From: Betaproteobacteria bacterium TMED22
GTDB lineage: Bacteria > Pseudomonadota > Gammaproteobacteria > Burkholderiales > Eutrophovitaceae
Assembly: GCA_002167745.1 (NCBI GenBank)
Contig: NHCB01000015.1
Coordinates: 105,726-169,725 of the forward strand
Direction: 5' to 3'
DNA length: 64,000 nucleotides
Positions 30,922 through 39,692 of the stretch are shown piece after piece. Every line of letters starts with the position of its first letter. Position 1 is the stretch's first letter. The notes under the pieces were generated by a model that saw only the letters and a program-made list of their open reading frames with translations, had not been told where the DNA came from and ran no database searches. The position numbers and the translations under genes were made by a program.

Positions 30922-32001
30922 TTATCTTAGATATCCATTATCTCGCCAAATAGAGAACTGCTCCCGAAACGCCATGTAATTTTCATATACCCTTTTAAAT
31001 TCAGGATTCACCGCCATCTCTTCAGCCGCTACTTCATTCCACCCTGCTTGAAACGCAGCTAAGAACTCAGGTTGCCAATAATGAATGTTAACCCCCTGCT
31101 CCACCATTGAGGCTATTGCCGCTGGCTGAGAGAAATCTCCTAGGGCCAATCCATCACGTATATTGTCGCCACACGAGACCTCAATTACCGCCTGATGTTG
31201 CTTAGATAAGCTATCCCAAACCTCAAGATTAATAAAAGCTCCATTGAAAGATGCCGGTTGATGCCATCCTGGGAAATAGTAATGTTTTGCCACTTGGTAA
31301 AGACCAATACCCTCATCAATAGATGGCATAGCGAATTCAGTTGCGTCAATAGTCCCCAACTGCAGTGCCTGGAAAATCTCACCGCCGGCTAAAAGTTGCG
31401 TAGAAACGCCCAACTTCTCCATAACCTTAGCCCCCAAACCAAAGAACCGCATTTTCAAGCCTTTGAGGTCATCTAAAGTCTTAATCTCTTTTTTAAACCA
31501 ACCTGAGGCCTCAGGCGGAATCATATGGCATGGTATGTACTTAATGTTCTGCGCCCCATACAATTCATCAGCAAACTTAGAACCATCGCCGTAGTAATAC
31601 CAAGCCAAAAATTCAGTAGCATTGGGTCCAAAAGGTAGCGTGGTAAACATACTAAATACGTTATTAATCCCGGCATAATATCCGGAACTTGCCCAGGCCA
31701 TTTCAACTGAACCTTTTGACGCTGCTGGAATAGCCTCTAAACCGGGGACTAACGCATTAGGTTCAAAGAATTTTATTTCGAGTGTCCCTCCGGACAACCG
31801 CTTAACTTTATCAGTCCACTCAACGCCTCCGACGCCCAGTATCGGCAAAGACGATGGAAACGCACTCGCCATCTGTAACTTCACTTTTTTAACAGGTGCC
31901 TCGCCAACGTTGGTGGTCGCAACCTCTTCTCCACCACCACACCCAGTTAAAGCAAATATACCAATTAAACTCGAAACCAGAGTGGCTCTAAATTTAATCA
32001 T
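30922..32001 (-). CDS. dctP: TRAP solute receptor 1 (DctP, 2-oxoacid-type, lipoprotein)
   Basis: A periplasmic TRAP receptor of 359 residues. A signal peptide ends at a lipobox (LTGC followed by GGGEE), so it is probably an outer- or inner-membrane-anchored lipoprotein. The mature part has KLQMASAFPSS, KIRF-type LKMRFFGLGAKVMEKLGVS and GGEIFQALQLGTIDATEF, the pattern of the TakP-like 2-oxoacid receptors. I use the ATG at 32001 with GGAGGAG directly upstream instead of the TTG four codons earlier. It is closest of the three receptors to dctQM and about 85% identical by eye to receptor 2 in the mature region. Confidence 0.92.
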   Translation of the reverse strand: MIKFRATLVSSLIGIFALTGCGGGEEVATTNVGEAPVKKVKLQMASAFPSSLPILGVGGVEWTDKVKRLSGGTLEIKFFEPNALVPGLEAIPAASKGSVEMAWASSGYYAGINNVFSMFTTLPFGPNATEFLAWYYYGDGSKFADELYGAQNIKYIPCHMIPPEASGWFKKEIKTLDDLKGLKMRFFGLGAKVMEKLGVSTQLLAGGEIFQALQLGTIDATEFAMPSIDEGIGLYQVAKHYYFPGWHQPASFNGAFINLEVWDSLSKQHQAVIEVSCGDNIRDGLALGDFSQPAAIASMVEQGVNIHYWQPEFLAAFQAGWNEVAAEEMAVNPEFKRVYENYMAFREQFSIWRDNGYLR

Positions 32002-32035
32002 AAACTCCTCCAATGCTATCGCAGTATTAATAATA

Positions 32036-32058
32036 GAGCGGGCCTATTAAGCCCGCTC
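32036..32058 (-). terminator. Perfect 8-bp stem hairpin between receptor genes 2 and 1
   Basis: GAGCGGGC and GCCCGCTC form an uninterrupted GC-rich stem with a seven-base loop, 25 bases after the stop codon of receptor 2. The minus-strand tail (TATTATTAATACTG) is AT-rich but not a pure U-run. It could act as a partial terminator or protect the 3' end of the receptor 2 mRNA, raising the level of that receptor above its downstream genes. Confidence 0.6.
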
Positions 32059-32082
32059 GACTAACTAAACAATCAAATTGTC

Positions 32083-33174
32083 TTATTTGAGATATCCATT
32101 ATCTCGCCAAATAGCAAATTGCTCGCGGAACGCAAGGTAATTTTCATAAACTTTTTTAAATTCTGGATTCACTGCCATTTCCTCTTCTGCAACTTCATCC
32201 CACGCAGCCTTGAAAGCAGCCAAAAACTCAGGTCCCCAGTAGTGCACATTAACACCTTGTTCAATCATACGTGCCATAGCTGCCGGCTGAGAGAAATCAC
32301 CAAGAGCTAATCCATCACGCACTTTGTCTCCACACGAAACCTCAATCACTGCTTGGTGATGATCTGACAAACCATTCCACACATCCATGTTAATGAAGAC
32401 ACCTAGAAACGAAGCTGGTTGGTGCCAACCTGGAAAGTAGTAGTGTTTTGCCACTTGATAAAGACCAATACCCTCATCCATAGCCGGGTTACCGAACTCT
32501 GTTGCATCAATAGTGCCCAACTGCAAAGCTTGGAAAATTTCACCGCCAGCTAGGAGTTGTGTCGACACGCCTAATTTTTCCATAACCTTGGCGCCCAAGC
32601 CAAAGAATCGCATCTTGAGGCCCTTAAGATCATCAAGGCTCTTGATCTCATTCTTAAACCATCCCGAAGCCTCAGGTGGAATCATGATGCACGGAACATA
32701 CTTAATGTTGTGATCAAGATACAGTTCATCGGCAAGCTTCTGACCATCTCCGTAGTAATACCAAGCTAAAAACTCTGTGGCATTTGGCCCGAATGGTAGC
32801 GTTGTAAACATGCTAAACACGTTATTGATCCCGGCATAATAGCCGGAGGTGGCCCATGCGGCTTCGACTGACCCCTTAGACGCAGCTGGTATCGCTTCCA
32901 ATCCTGGCACTAAAGCATTCGGTTCAAAAAATTTTATTTCCAAAGTCCCGCCAGACAAAGTATCAACTGTTTCAGTCCACTGAAGCCCACCATCACCCAA
33001 GATTGGTAACGAAGAAGGAAATGCGCTCGCCATCTTCAACTTCACTTTTTTGATTGGTGCGTTATTTGGCGCAACATCGCCGTTAGAAGTGGTAGCATCT
33101 TCTCCGCCGCCACAACCAGTCAAAACAAATAATCCAATTAAGCCTAACGCTAGAGCGCCCGTGAATTTACTCAT
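32083..33174 (-). CDS. dctP: TRAP solute receptor 2 (DctP, 2-oxoacid-type, lipoprotein)
   Basis: A 363-residue paralogue of receptor 1 with a lipoprotein signal peptide (VLTGCGGGED), followed by the same TRAP receptor core: MASAFPSSLPILG, MRFFGLGAKVMEKLG and GGEIFQALQLGTIDATEF. The ATG at 33174 has GGGAG eight bases upstream; a GTG six codons earlier is in frame but overlaps that ribosome site. Differences from receptor 1 are few and include the loops after TEF (GNPAMDE versus AMPSIDE) and ASF (LGVFIN versus NGAFIN), positions that line the ligand pocket in TakP-type proteins (structural knowledge, not shown here). It follows receptor 3 after a 200-base spacer. Confidence 0.92.
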   Translation of the reverse strand: MSKFTGALALGLIGLFVLTGCGGGEDATTSNGDVAPNNAPIKKVKLKMASAFPSSLPILGDGGLQWTETVDTLSGGTLEIKFFEPNALVPGLEAIPAASKGSVEAAWATSGYYAGINNVFSMFTTLPFGPNATEFLAWYYYGDGQKLADELYLDHNIKYVPCIMIPPEASGWFKNEIKSLDDLKGLKMRFFGLGAKVMEKLGVSTQLLAGGEIFQALQLGTIDATEFGNPAMDEGIGLYQVAKHYYFPGWHQPASFLGVFINMDVWNGLSDHHQAVIEVSCGDKVRDGLALGDFSQPAAMARMIEQGVNVHYWGPEFLAAFKAAWDEVAEEEMAVNPEFKKVYENYLAFREQFAIWRDNGYLK

Positions 33175-33377
33175 AAATTTCTCCCAATGCACTTTTTAGT
33201 GCTTTTAATTTCATAAGTTTTTCAATTTCATACCTGTGAATCGAATTATAAATAAGAAAAGTTAAAATACGATTCTTTAAGTTTAGAAACCATACATCCG
33301 CTAATTACGAGACCCTATCACGAGTCTGCCTCTCTACCAAGAAACGTTTCATACCGAAGATACCCCATTAACTTGGC

Positions 33378-34475
33378 CTATCTCATATAACCATGCTCAC
33401 CCCAAAGTTTGTAATCCTCTCGAAATTTTGTATAAGAATCATGTACTTTTTTGAACTTAGGGTTTATTGCAGACTCTTCTACCACAACCTCATTCCAAGC
33501 TTTACGATACGCATTAAGAATTTCATCCGACCAATAATGGATCGTGACTCCATGTTTTTCCACCATTCTGCGCATAGCAGGAGCCTGGGTAGCCTCACCC
33601 TCTGCAATCATTTCTTTAAGAATATAACCACATGAAACCTCTACAATCCTTTGGTGATAAGCGGAAAGAGAATTCCATATATCCATATTGAAAAACGCGT
33701 GTCCAAGGGCTGTAGCTTGGTGCCAACCAGGAAAATAGTAGTGCTTCGCTACTTGATAAAAACTTGAGCTCTCGTCTACTGAGGGGACTGAGAACTCGGT
33801 CGCATCAATGGTGCCTAACTGCAGCGCCTGAAAGATGTCACCACCAGCAAGTAACTGAGTGGCAACACCTAATTTATCCATCACCTTGGCACCTAAACCA
33901 AAGAAGCGCATCTTCATACCCTTAAGATCTTCAACGGAATTGATTTCCTTTCTAAACCAACCCGACGCTTCTGGCGGCGTTATAAAACAAGGCACTGCCT
34001 TTATATTGTGTTCTGCATACATTTCATCTGCCAGCTCGTTTCCACCTCCATATTGGAGCCACGCCAACAATTCATCGGCAGAAGCGCCAAAGGGAACTGA
34101 AGTAAAAAAACTAAACGCTAGATCATTGCCTGCGTAAAAACCAGATGTTGACCAAGCGACATCTACAGAGCCCTTCGATACGGCTGGAATGGCCTCCAAC
34201 GCTGGCACCAAAGCGCCAGGTTCAAAAAATTTTAACTCTAAAGTCCCCGCCGAGACCTCCTCAACGGTTTTTGAGAAACGCACCCCATTCGAACCAATCA
34301 ACTCAAGAGATGTTGGGAAAGCACTTGCCATATTCAGTTTGACTTTTTGTTGTACTTTTTGACCGTCCGACCCTGATGAGGGCTGCGATACATCTCCACC
34401 CCCATCACCGCATCCACTCATTGCGATTACAATTGCGAGCGTCAGAAGGCTCGCCACCAAACTACCTACTCTCAT
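33378..34475 (-). CDS. dctP: TRAP solute receptor 3 (DctP, divergent paralogue, lipoprotein)
   Basis: A 365-residue TRAP receptor, more distant from receptors 1 and 2 (about half identical by eye) but with the same core landmarks: MASAFPTSLELIG, MRFFGLGAKVMDKLGVATQLLAGG and ALQLGTIDATEF followed by SVPSVDE. A lipobox (AMSGC) ends the signal peptide. GGGAGGGG lies just before the ATG. It is the promoter-proximal gene of the TRAP unit, so the whole order is receptor 3, receptor 2, receptor 1, dctQ, dctM. Its pocket-loop sequence differs again (TALGHAFFN). Confidence 0.92.
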   Translation of the reverse strand: MRVGSLVASLLTLAIVIAMSGCGDGGGDVSQPSSGSDGQKVQQKVKLNMASAFPTSLELIGSNGVRFSKTVEEVSAGTLELKFFEPGALVPALEAIPAVSKGSVDVAWSTSGFYAGNDLAFSFFTSVPFGASADELLAWLQYGGGNELADEMYAEHNIKAVPCFITPPEASGWFRKEINSVEDLKGMKMRFFGLGAKVMDKLGVATQLLAGGDIFQALQLGTIDATEFSVPSVDESSSFYQVAKHYYFPGWHQATALGHAFFNMDIWNSLSAYHQRIVEVSCGYILKEMIAEGEATQAPAMRRMVEKHGVTIHYWSDEILNAYRKAWNEVVVEESAINPKFKKVHDSYTKFREDYKLWGEHGYMR

Positions 34476-34514
34476 TAACCCCTCCCAACATATTATTTTT
34501 ATTAATTTTTTTAT

Positions 34515-34539
34515 AGGCCGAATCCAATTCAGGCCGAAT
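34515..34539 (-). promoter_or_regulatory. 9-bp direct repeat upstream of the TRAP unit (candidate operator)
   Basis: The minus-strand sequence ATTCGGCCT occurs twice, 16 bases apart start to start, about 40-65 bases before the first receptor ATG. The second copy runs straight into TATAAAAAAATTAAT, which could be a -10 region. A direct repeat at this distance in an otherwise AT-rich leader looks like a regulator-binding site covering the promoter. No regulator gene for it is recognisable nearby. Confidence 0.4.
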
Positions 34540-34625
34540 TTCTATCAAACTCTTCTGATTTCATCGTAGCACAGTTAACGCCTTACCAGCGCACCTGGCG
34601 ACCTACTTTCAACTATGTATGACAG

Positions 34626-35783
34626 CTAGCGGAACGCTCTAAAGAATTGACGCATATCCTTGACCAAGAGGTCTGGCTGCTCCAAGGCGGCAAAATGACC
34701 GCCCTGATCGCACTCGGTCCAGCTTTGAATATCAGAGTAAAACAAATCTGCAACTGATCTTGGCGGTGAAATTATTTCTTTTGGAAACTGGATATAGCCA
34801 GTCGGCACATCAACAGTTTTACCAATTGGTATTGGCCATGAACTGTGCATTCTCGCGTAATAAGGCCAAAACGAAGAGCCGATAGCACCAGTAATCCAGT
34901 AAAGCATGATATCTGTAAGCATTGTATCTCGGCCAAAATAACCATCTAGATCACCCCGATGATCGGTCCAGGTATGAAATTTCTCCACCAACCAAGCTGC
35001 CAAGCCGACTGGAGAATCGGTCAAGCCATACGCCAATGTTTGTGGTTTTGTCCCCTGGATCCATTGATAGCCAGTTTCGTCTTTCAAAAATTTATTCAAT
35101 TGCGTCAAAAAAAACGCTTCCTCATCCGTAGGGTTTTCTACGATGCTTGGATCCCTTCGAACTGCGAGAAAATTCAGGTGTATCGCCTTTAACAAATCCG
35201 GATACGCAAAACCCATACGAGAGGTAACGAAGCCACCCCAATCGCCCCCTTGAGCTACAAAGGACTCAAAACCCAAAACTCGCGTCATGAGCTCAGCAAA
35301 CGCATCGGTGATTTCCTCTACAGAAAAGCGAGCCTGCCCAGGCTCATAAGAAAAGGTATAACCTGGCAACGAAGGTGCAATAACCGTAAACGAATCCTCC
35401 GCAGAGCCTCCATGCGACGCGGGATCAGTAAGCATCGGGATGATCTTATGAAACTCATACACTGACCCTGGCCAACCATGCGATAAAAGTAACGGCAGAG
35501 GATTCGTCCCTTTCCCCTTCTCATAAATAAAGTGCAAGTCAATCCCTGCTACCTGGGCTTTATATTGTTTGAATTGATTAATAACGACCTCATTTGCCCG
35601 CCAATCATATTCATCCGCCCAATATGTACAAAGATCTTTTAAATACCCTAAGTCGGCACCGTACTGCCACTTGTTATCAGGGATTTCATCGGGCCAACGT
35701 GTGTTTTTCAGTCGCTGCTTTAAATCACTTAGGACACTGTCCGGGACCGATAACGTAAAAGGGGTGACTTGCTTGTCAGACAT
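34626..35783 (-). CDS. Epoxide hydrolase with EHN N-terminal domain
   Basis: A 385-residue alpha/beta hydrolase with an N-terminal EHN domain (PFTLSVPDSVLSDLKQRLKNTRWPDEI), the arrangement of the microsomal/juvenile-hormone epoxide hydrolase group, which opens epoxides to diols. The oxyanion motif is HGWPG (residues 102-106), the nucleophile is Asp181 in GGDWGG, and the catalytic histidine is His363 in GGHFAALE. No membrane anchor is apparent. It precedes nothing obviously related on its strand; the nearby dehalogenase-like gene suggests a general role in processing reactive organics, which is inference. Confidence 0.92.
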   Translation of the reverse strand: MSDKQVTPFTLSVPDSVLSDLKQRLKNTRWPDEIPDNKWQYGADLGYLKDLCTYWADEYDWRANEVVINQFKQYKAQVAGIDLHFIYEKGKGTNPLPLLLSHGWPGSVYEFHKIIPMLTDPASHGGSAEDSFTVIAPSLPGYTFSYEPGQARFSVEEITDAFAELMTRVLGFESFVAQGGDWGGFVTSRMGFAYPDLLKAIHLNFLAVRRDPSIVENPTDEEAFFLTQLNKFLKDETGYQWIQGTKPQTLAYGLTDSPVGLAAWLVEKFHTWTDHRGDLDGYFGRDTMLTDIMLYWITGAIGSSFWPYYARMHSSWPIPIGKTVDVPTGYIQFPKEIISPPRSVADLFYSDIQSWTECDQGGHFAALEQPDLLVKDMRQFFRAFR

Positions 35784-35913
35784 GGGGGTTCATCCTGATA
35801 TAGAAAAAAGGATATTTTAACGAAAAGACTCCTATGAGAATACTCGAACGTCAACAAAAGCAATTCAGTTCATTTGGATCGAGTGAACGGTATCGCAAAT
35901 CTAGAGCGAACTA

Positions 35914-36510
35914 TTAATCCAAATCAGAATCGCAAGCCTGCCCTTGAGAATACGCCACCCTTATTTGGCTCCCCACAATTTCTAGAAAGCGTTTTTGAAC
36001 CGCATAAGCCTCTTGTTCACGCCGATACCAACGCTCACACTCCTTTAAATTAACAAGCTCATCGTTCATATCCTGAACGTAATGAACAATCTCATGCAAC
36101 AACACCGACCGCGCAAAAACGTTAGTCTCGGGCTTAAGGGATTCGTCCAGATAAACTCCTTCCCCTGCCCGATAAACCGCAAGTGCTGCGCACGGCTTTT
36201 GGCACGCATATTGCTCAACAACCGAGTGCGTCACCTTTTGTATCGCTGGTGGTGCATCAGGGATGCGATACTTCGTAATTTGATCTAGCGCCTCTAGTAG
36301 ATTTAAGACAAGTACATCCATCGGGATGTGATGCGTCTTTCCAAGCTTGTAACTGAGATCACGTTCACCATCTGAAGGATAATTGCTGTACACGCCCGGT
36401 ATTTTAGAAGTTGTCTCTTCAGCGAAAACTAAGCCGTTCAGCCCATTGCAAATGAAAATCGAACCCAGGATCAACCAATAATAACCTTTGAAACAGACTG
36501 GGTGTTTCAT
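35914..36510 (-). CDS. Secreted protein with HExxH zinc-peptidase-like motif (DUF6647-like)
   Basis: A 198-residue protein with an N-terminal signal peptide or anchor (WLILGSIFICNGLNGLVFAEE) and a later motif LLHEIVHYVQD, an HEIVH zinc-binding consensus, followed by an acidic helix RREQEAYAVQKRFLE whose glutamate could be the third ligand. A cysteine pair (CQKPC) lies before it. The layout resembles small periplasmic metallopeptidase-like domains of unknown function. It starts nine bases after the Sel1-repeat gene and is probably co-expressed with it. Function is not known; catalysis has not been shown for this family, to my knowledge. Confidence 0.75.
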   Translation of the reverse strand: MKHPVCFKGYYWLILGSIFICNGLNGLVFAEETTSKIPGVYSNYPSDGERDLSYKLGKTHHIPMDVLVLNLLEALDQITKYRIPDAPPAIQKVTHSVVEQYACQKPCAALAVYRAGEGVYLDESLKPETNVFARSVLLHEIVHYVQDMNDELVNLKECERWYRREQEAYAVQKRFLEIVGSQIRVAYSQGQACDSDLD

Positions 36511-36519
36511 AACATATCG

Positions 36520-37401
36520 TTAAATACGAGATTCGCCTTCATCCAAGTTCTGCTCAGCCATTTGAGGGGCTGTAAATTTTTTTAAATATTCGAGTCGAGT
36601 GGCAGCTTCTTCTTTTTGTGGCTCATTAAGCTGTCCTTCTATTGATCGCGCCTCACTCTCAGCAAAATTCAAATTTCCAACATCTTGAGGGTCGAGCCTA
36701 AGACTAGAAACCTGATACCAAGATAATGCTTCAACAAGGTCTTTTTGGCCTCCAAAACCATCTCGGTAGAAGTCACCCAAGGACAACATTGAATACGGAT
36801 CACCAAGCTCGGCTCCCCTCATAAACCAATCGTGGGCCGTATCTAGATTTCTGTCGACTCCTTGGCCAGTTTGGTATAGCGCACCTACATTGTAGTGGGC
36901 AAGCGGATCTCCAGCGTCAGCCGCGGTTTTGTACCAAGTCATCGCCAATACGTAATCCTTAGCAACACCATCACCGGTCTCATAACAATCACCGACAGAA
37001 TTCATCGCCCAAGCGTTACCTCCGATCGCGGATTTTAGCCACCAATCAAAAGCCTGTTTGATATCTTGGTCCACCCCTTGGCCATTAGCGTATGCGAGCC
37101 CGAGATTATTCATGGCGAGGGGATATCCTCGATTAGCTGCCTCGGTCCACCACTTAACCGCCTCTTCAAAACTTTGCTTTCCATCGTGACCTGTCGCCCA
37201 AAGGAGTCCCACATTATTTATTGCCTTGACGTCCCCTCTCTCGACCAGCAAACCGAGATTATATGGATCAAGCATATCTTTATTCGACTCGATATCTGTA
37301 AATGTATCCGGACGAGCCTCCGATGACTCTTCGGCAGACACTCCGGTACCGAACCCAAACAAAACAACTGTTAAGCACACGACATAAAAACTGTTCTTCA
37401 T
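36520..37401 (-). CDS. Secreted Sel1-repeat protein
   Basis: A protein of 293 residues with a signal peptide (MKNSFYVVCLTVVLFGFGTGVSAEES) followed by five Sel1-like repeats of about 36 residues between roughly residues 50 and 230 (for example AMNNLGLAYANGQGVDQDIKQA). Sel1 repeats form alpha-solenoid scaffolds for protein contacts. The frame extends 21 codons further upstream, but AGGGGAAGG sits just before the ATG at 37401, which I take as the start. The following gene is nine bases downstream, so the pair may act together in the periplasm. Confidence 0.88.
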   Translation of the reverse strand: MKNSFYVVCLTVVLFGFGTGVSAEESSEARPDTFTDIESNKDMLDPYNLGLLVERGDVKAINNVGLLWATGHDGKQSFEEAVKWWTEAANRGYPLAMNNLGLAYANGQGVDQDIKQAFDWWLKSAIGGNAWAMNSVGDCYETGDGVAKDYVLAMTWYKTAADAGDPLAHYNVGALYQTGQGVDRNLDTAHDWFMRGAELGDPYSMLSLGDFYRDGFGGQKDLVEALSWYQVSSLRLDPQDVGNLNFAESEARSIEGQLNEPQKEEAATRLEYLKKFTAPQMAEQNLDEGESRI

Positions 37402-37438
37402 ACCTTCCCCTGATTCAATCTCACTAATAATTTTATAA

Positions 37439-38305
37439 CTAATCACCGAAAAAAAACGGCACAACCTCGCTTAGCAACTCGTCGGGCGCCTCTTCCGGAA
37501 TAAAGTGACCGCACGGTAGTGATTTACCTATTACGTTATCAGCTTTTTCTTTCCACGTATCCACTACGTCAAAAAGAGAGTCCATTTTGCCAAATTGACC
37601 CCATATAGCATAGACCGGGCAAGAGAGTTTAGTTCCTAAGTCTTTCTCATCATCTTCGAAATCGATAGTGGCCGCTGCTCGATAATCTTCTAGCCCGCAA
37701 CGAATCGTCCCAGGCAACATAAAAGCCCTCAGATATTCCGCGAATAACATGTCGTCAATAGCATTAGGCCTCCAACTGAGCGAGCGAAACATCGTTTGGA
37801 GAAACGGCTTTGCACTATTTCTAATCATAATTTCTGGTAAATCTGGCGCTTGAAAGTAAAACCAGTGCCAGTAGGCTGCGGCTAATTCCCGTCCCGTCCG
37901 GCTGAAGATCGTATGGGTTGGCACGATATCCAAAACGACGAGCTTTTCAACTCTTTCCGAAAAATCAGTTGCCAGCCGATGCGCTACCCGCGCGCCTCTA
38001 TCATGACCCATCAAGAAAAACTTATCATGTCCCAATTCACTGGCTAAACACGCAATATCCTTTGACATCGTTTTTTTATCGAACCCTGTCCGAGTTTTTT
38101 CCGAATCTCCATATCCTCTTAAATCTGGAATAACCAAGTTGAACTGCGCCATCAAAGCGGGTGCCATTTTGTGCCACATCTGTCCCGTTTGCGGGTACCC
38201 ATGCAGCAATATCAAAGTGGGGCCCTCACCTCCCGTCCAAACATTCATTCGAACCCCGTTGGCCCGAACGGTGGAGCGACTCATTCCCGTCATGAAATCA
38301 GACAT
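37439..38305 (-). CDS. Haloacetate dehalogenase-like alpha/beta hydrolase
   Basis: A 288-residue alpha/beta hydrolase with an aspartate nucleophile. HGYPQ (35-39) forms the oxyanion region. GHDRGARVAHR places the nucleophile at Asp102 and two arginines at 103 and 106, matching the carboxylate-binding Arg pair of fluoroacetate dehalogenase. LDIVPT supplies the second aspartate, YWHW the halide-binding His-Trp pair, and CGHFIPEE the catalytic histidine. The start at 38305 has AAGGTT upstream; six earlier in-frame codons are unlikely. The residue set favours a haloacetate dehalogenase over an epoxide hydrolase, but halide specificity is untested. Confidence 0.85.
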   Translation of the reverse strand: MSDFMTGMSRSTVRANGVRMNVWTGGEGPTLILLHGYPQTGQMWHKMAPALMAQFNLVIPDLRGYGDSEKTRTGFDKKTMSKDIACLASELGHDKFFLMGHDRGARVAHRLATDFSERVEKLVVLDIVPTHTIFSRTGRELAAAYWHWFYFQAPDLPEIMIRNSAKPFLQTMFRSLSWRPNAIDDMLFAEYLRAFMLPGTIRCGLEDYRAAATIDFEDDEKDLGTKLSCPVYAIWGQFGKMDSLFDVVDTWKEKADNVIGKSLPCGHFIPEEAPDELLSEVVPFFFGD

Positions 38306-38357
38306 ATTTAACCTTCTATACAATCACCAAAAAATTACTCAATTAACTCATTATCTC

Positions 38358-39590
38358 TCATTGATAGAGATGTGCTCGGATTCTCCTCACACCTTCCGTA
38401 AGGATAGACACTGGCTTGGGAAAGGAAAATCGAACATGCTGATTCGCCTGATTGAAACCAAAATCTAAGCCAGGCGCGATTGCTACCCCAGCCTTCTCGA
38501 GTAAATCCTGACAAAATTGAAAACTATCGTTGGAAAACTCACTGCAGTCTGCATAAATATAGATAGCACCCGTCGGTTCAACGGGAATCCTGAAACCAAT
38601 ATTTTTCAATTCTGTTACCAAATAATCCCTCTGCTCCTGATAACGGGATCGGTACAAATTACATTCCTTAATGCTGTCGGGATGAAAAGCAGCAACCGCG
38701 GCCTTTTGAGCGACATCTGGACTCGAAATATATAAATTTTGAGCAAGCGTTTCAAAGGAATTGATGAACCTATCCGGCACTACGGCCCACCCTAATCGCC
38801 AACCAGTCATCGAAAAAAACTTAGAGAAACTATTTATTACAAATACGTCGTCGGCAAAATCTAAAGCCGAGGCTGCGTCTTGTCCGTACGTGATCCCATG
38901 ATAGATCTCATCAACTATCAAAGTCCCAGCATTCGCTTGAACGACCCGATGAATATCTCTCAAAACATCATGTTCTATCATGGTTCCAGTGGGATTGGAG
39001 GGGCTTGCAACCATCACACCGACAGTGCGGTCCGTCCAATTTTTTTCCACTAATTCTGCGGTCAGTTGATAACTCGTTTCGGGACCAACCGGAATTAAAG
39101 TTGATGCCCCTTCCATTGTAGACACAAAATTACGATTGCAGGGATAGCTCGGATCAGACATGAGGATCTCGTCCCCAGGAGACACCAGCACTCCCATTGT
39201 CAGCAATAATGCACCAGAAGACCCAGTCGTTACGGCAATACGTTCTTTGGGAACATGAATTGCATATTTTTGCTGATACCACTGAGAAATCGCCTCACGC
39301 AATTCATCTCTGCCAAGGGCTGGTAAGTAGCGCATGCTATCCGCTTTAAGAGCGTTAACAGCGGCGTCAACAATTAAACTCGGCGTCGGAAAGTCAGGCT
39401 CTCCAACCGCCAAATTTACAACATCAACTCCAGATGCCTGGATCTCCATAGCCCGAGTAATGATTCGCATAACATGGAATGGCTCAATGTGCTCCAGTCG
39501 TTTTGCCTGATTTGCCAGGTTCTTGATGTTTTCAGTCCGCACTGCATCATCCATATTTAATTTATTTTCACTCCATGTTAAAGCGACCAT
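38358..39590 (-). CDS. Class I/II pyridoxal-phosphate aminotransferase
   Basis: A 410-residue fold-type I aminotransferase with the conserved LAVGEPDFPTP substrate loop, SPSNPTGTM, VDEIYHGITY and the PLP lysine Lys257 in INSFSKFFSMTGWRLGW. The family covers aspartate, aromatic and alanine aminotransferases; the RFSFP segment near the C-terminus holds the carboxylate-binding arginine. I keep the ATG at 39590 because AGAAGG lies five bases upstream; an internal Met at residue 13 lacks a ribosome site. It is divergent from the PanE-type reductase gene. Confidence 0.88.
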   Translation of the reverse strand: MVALTWSENKLNMDDAVRTENIKNLANQAKRLEHIEPFHVMRIITRAMEIQASGVDVVNLAVGEPDFPTPSLIVDAAVNALKADSMRYLPALGRDELREAISQWYQQKYAIHVPKERIAVTTGSSGALLLTMGVLVSPGDEILMSDPSYPCNRNFVSTMEGASTLIPVGPETSYQLTAELVEKNWTDRTVGVMVASPSNPTGTMIEHDVLRDIHRVVQANAGTLIVDEIYHGITYGQDAASALDFADDVFVINSFSKFFSMTGWRLGWAVVPDRFINSFETLAQNLYISSPDVAQKAAVAAFHPDSIKECNLYRSRYQEQRDYLVTELKNIGFRIPVEPTGAIYIYADCSEFSNDSFQFCQDLLEKAGVAIAPGLDFGFNQANQHVRFSFPKPVSILTEGVRRIRAHLYQ

Positions 39591-39692
39591 TGTACCTTCT
39601 GAGTTATAAATTCCGTTTTCAAATTATTACGATGGTTTTCCCAGCATAGAGGCAAAGCCTAAAAATATTTAGTATACTTGTTGTCTATATAG

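Noticed and set aside
33189-33202. GCACT/AGTGC hairpin by the ribosome site of TRAP receptor 2
   Set aside because: A five-base-pair stem in AT-rich DNA is expected by chance; no other evidence for a riboswitch or translational switch.
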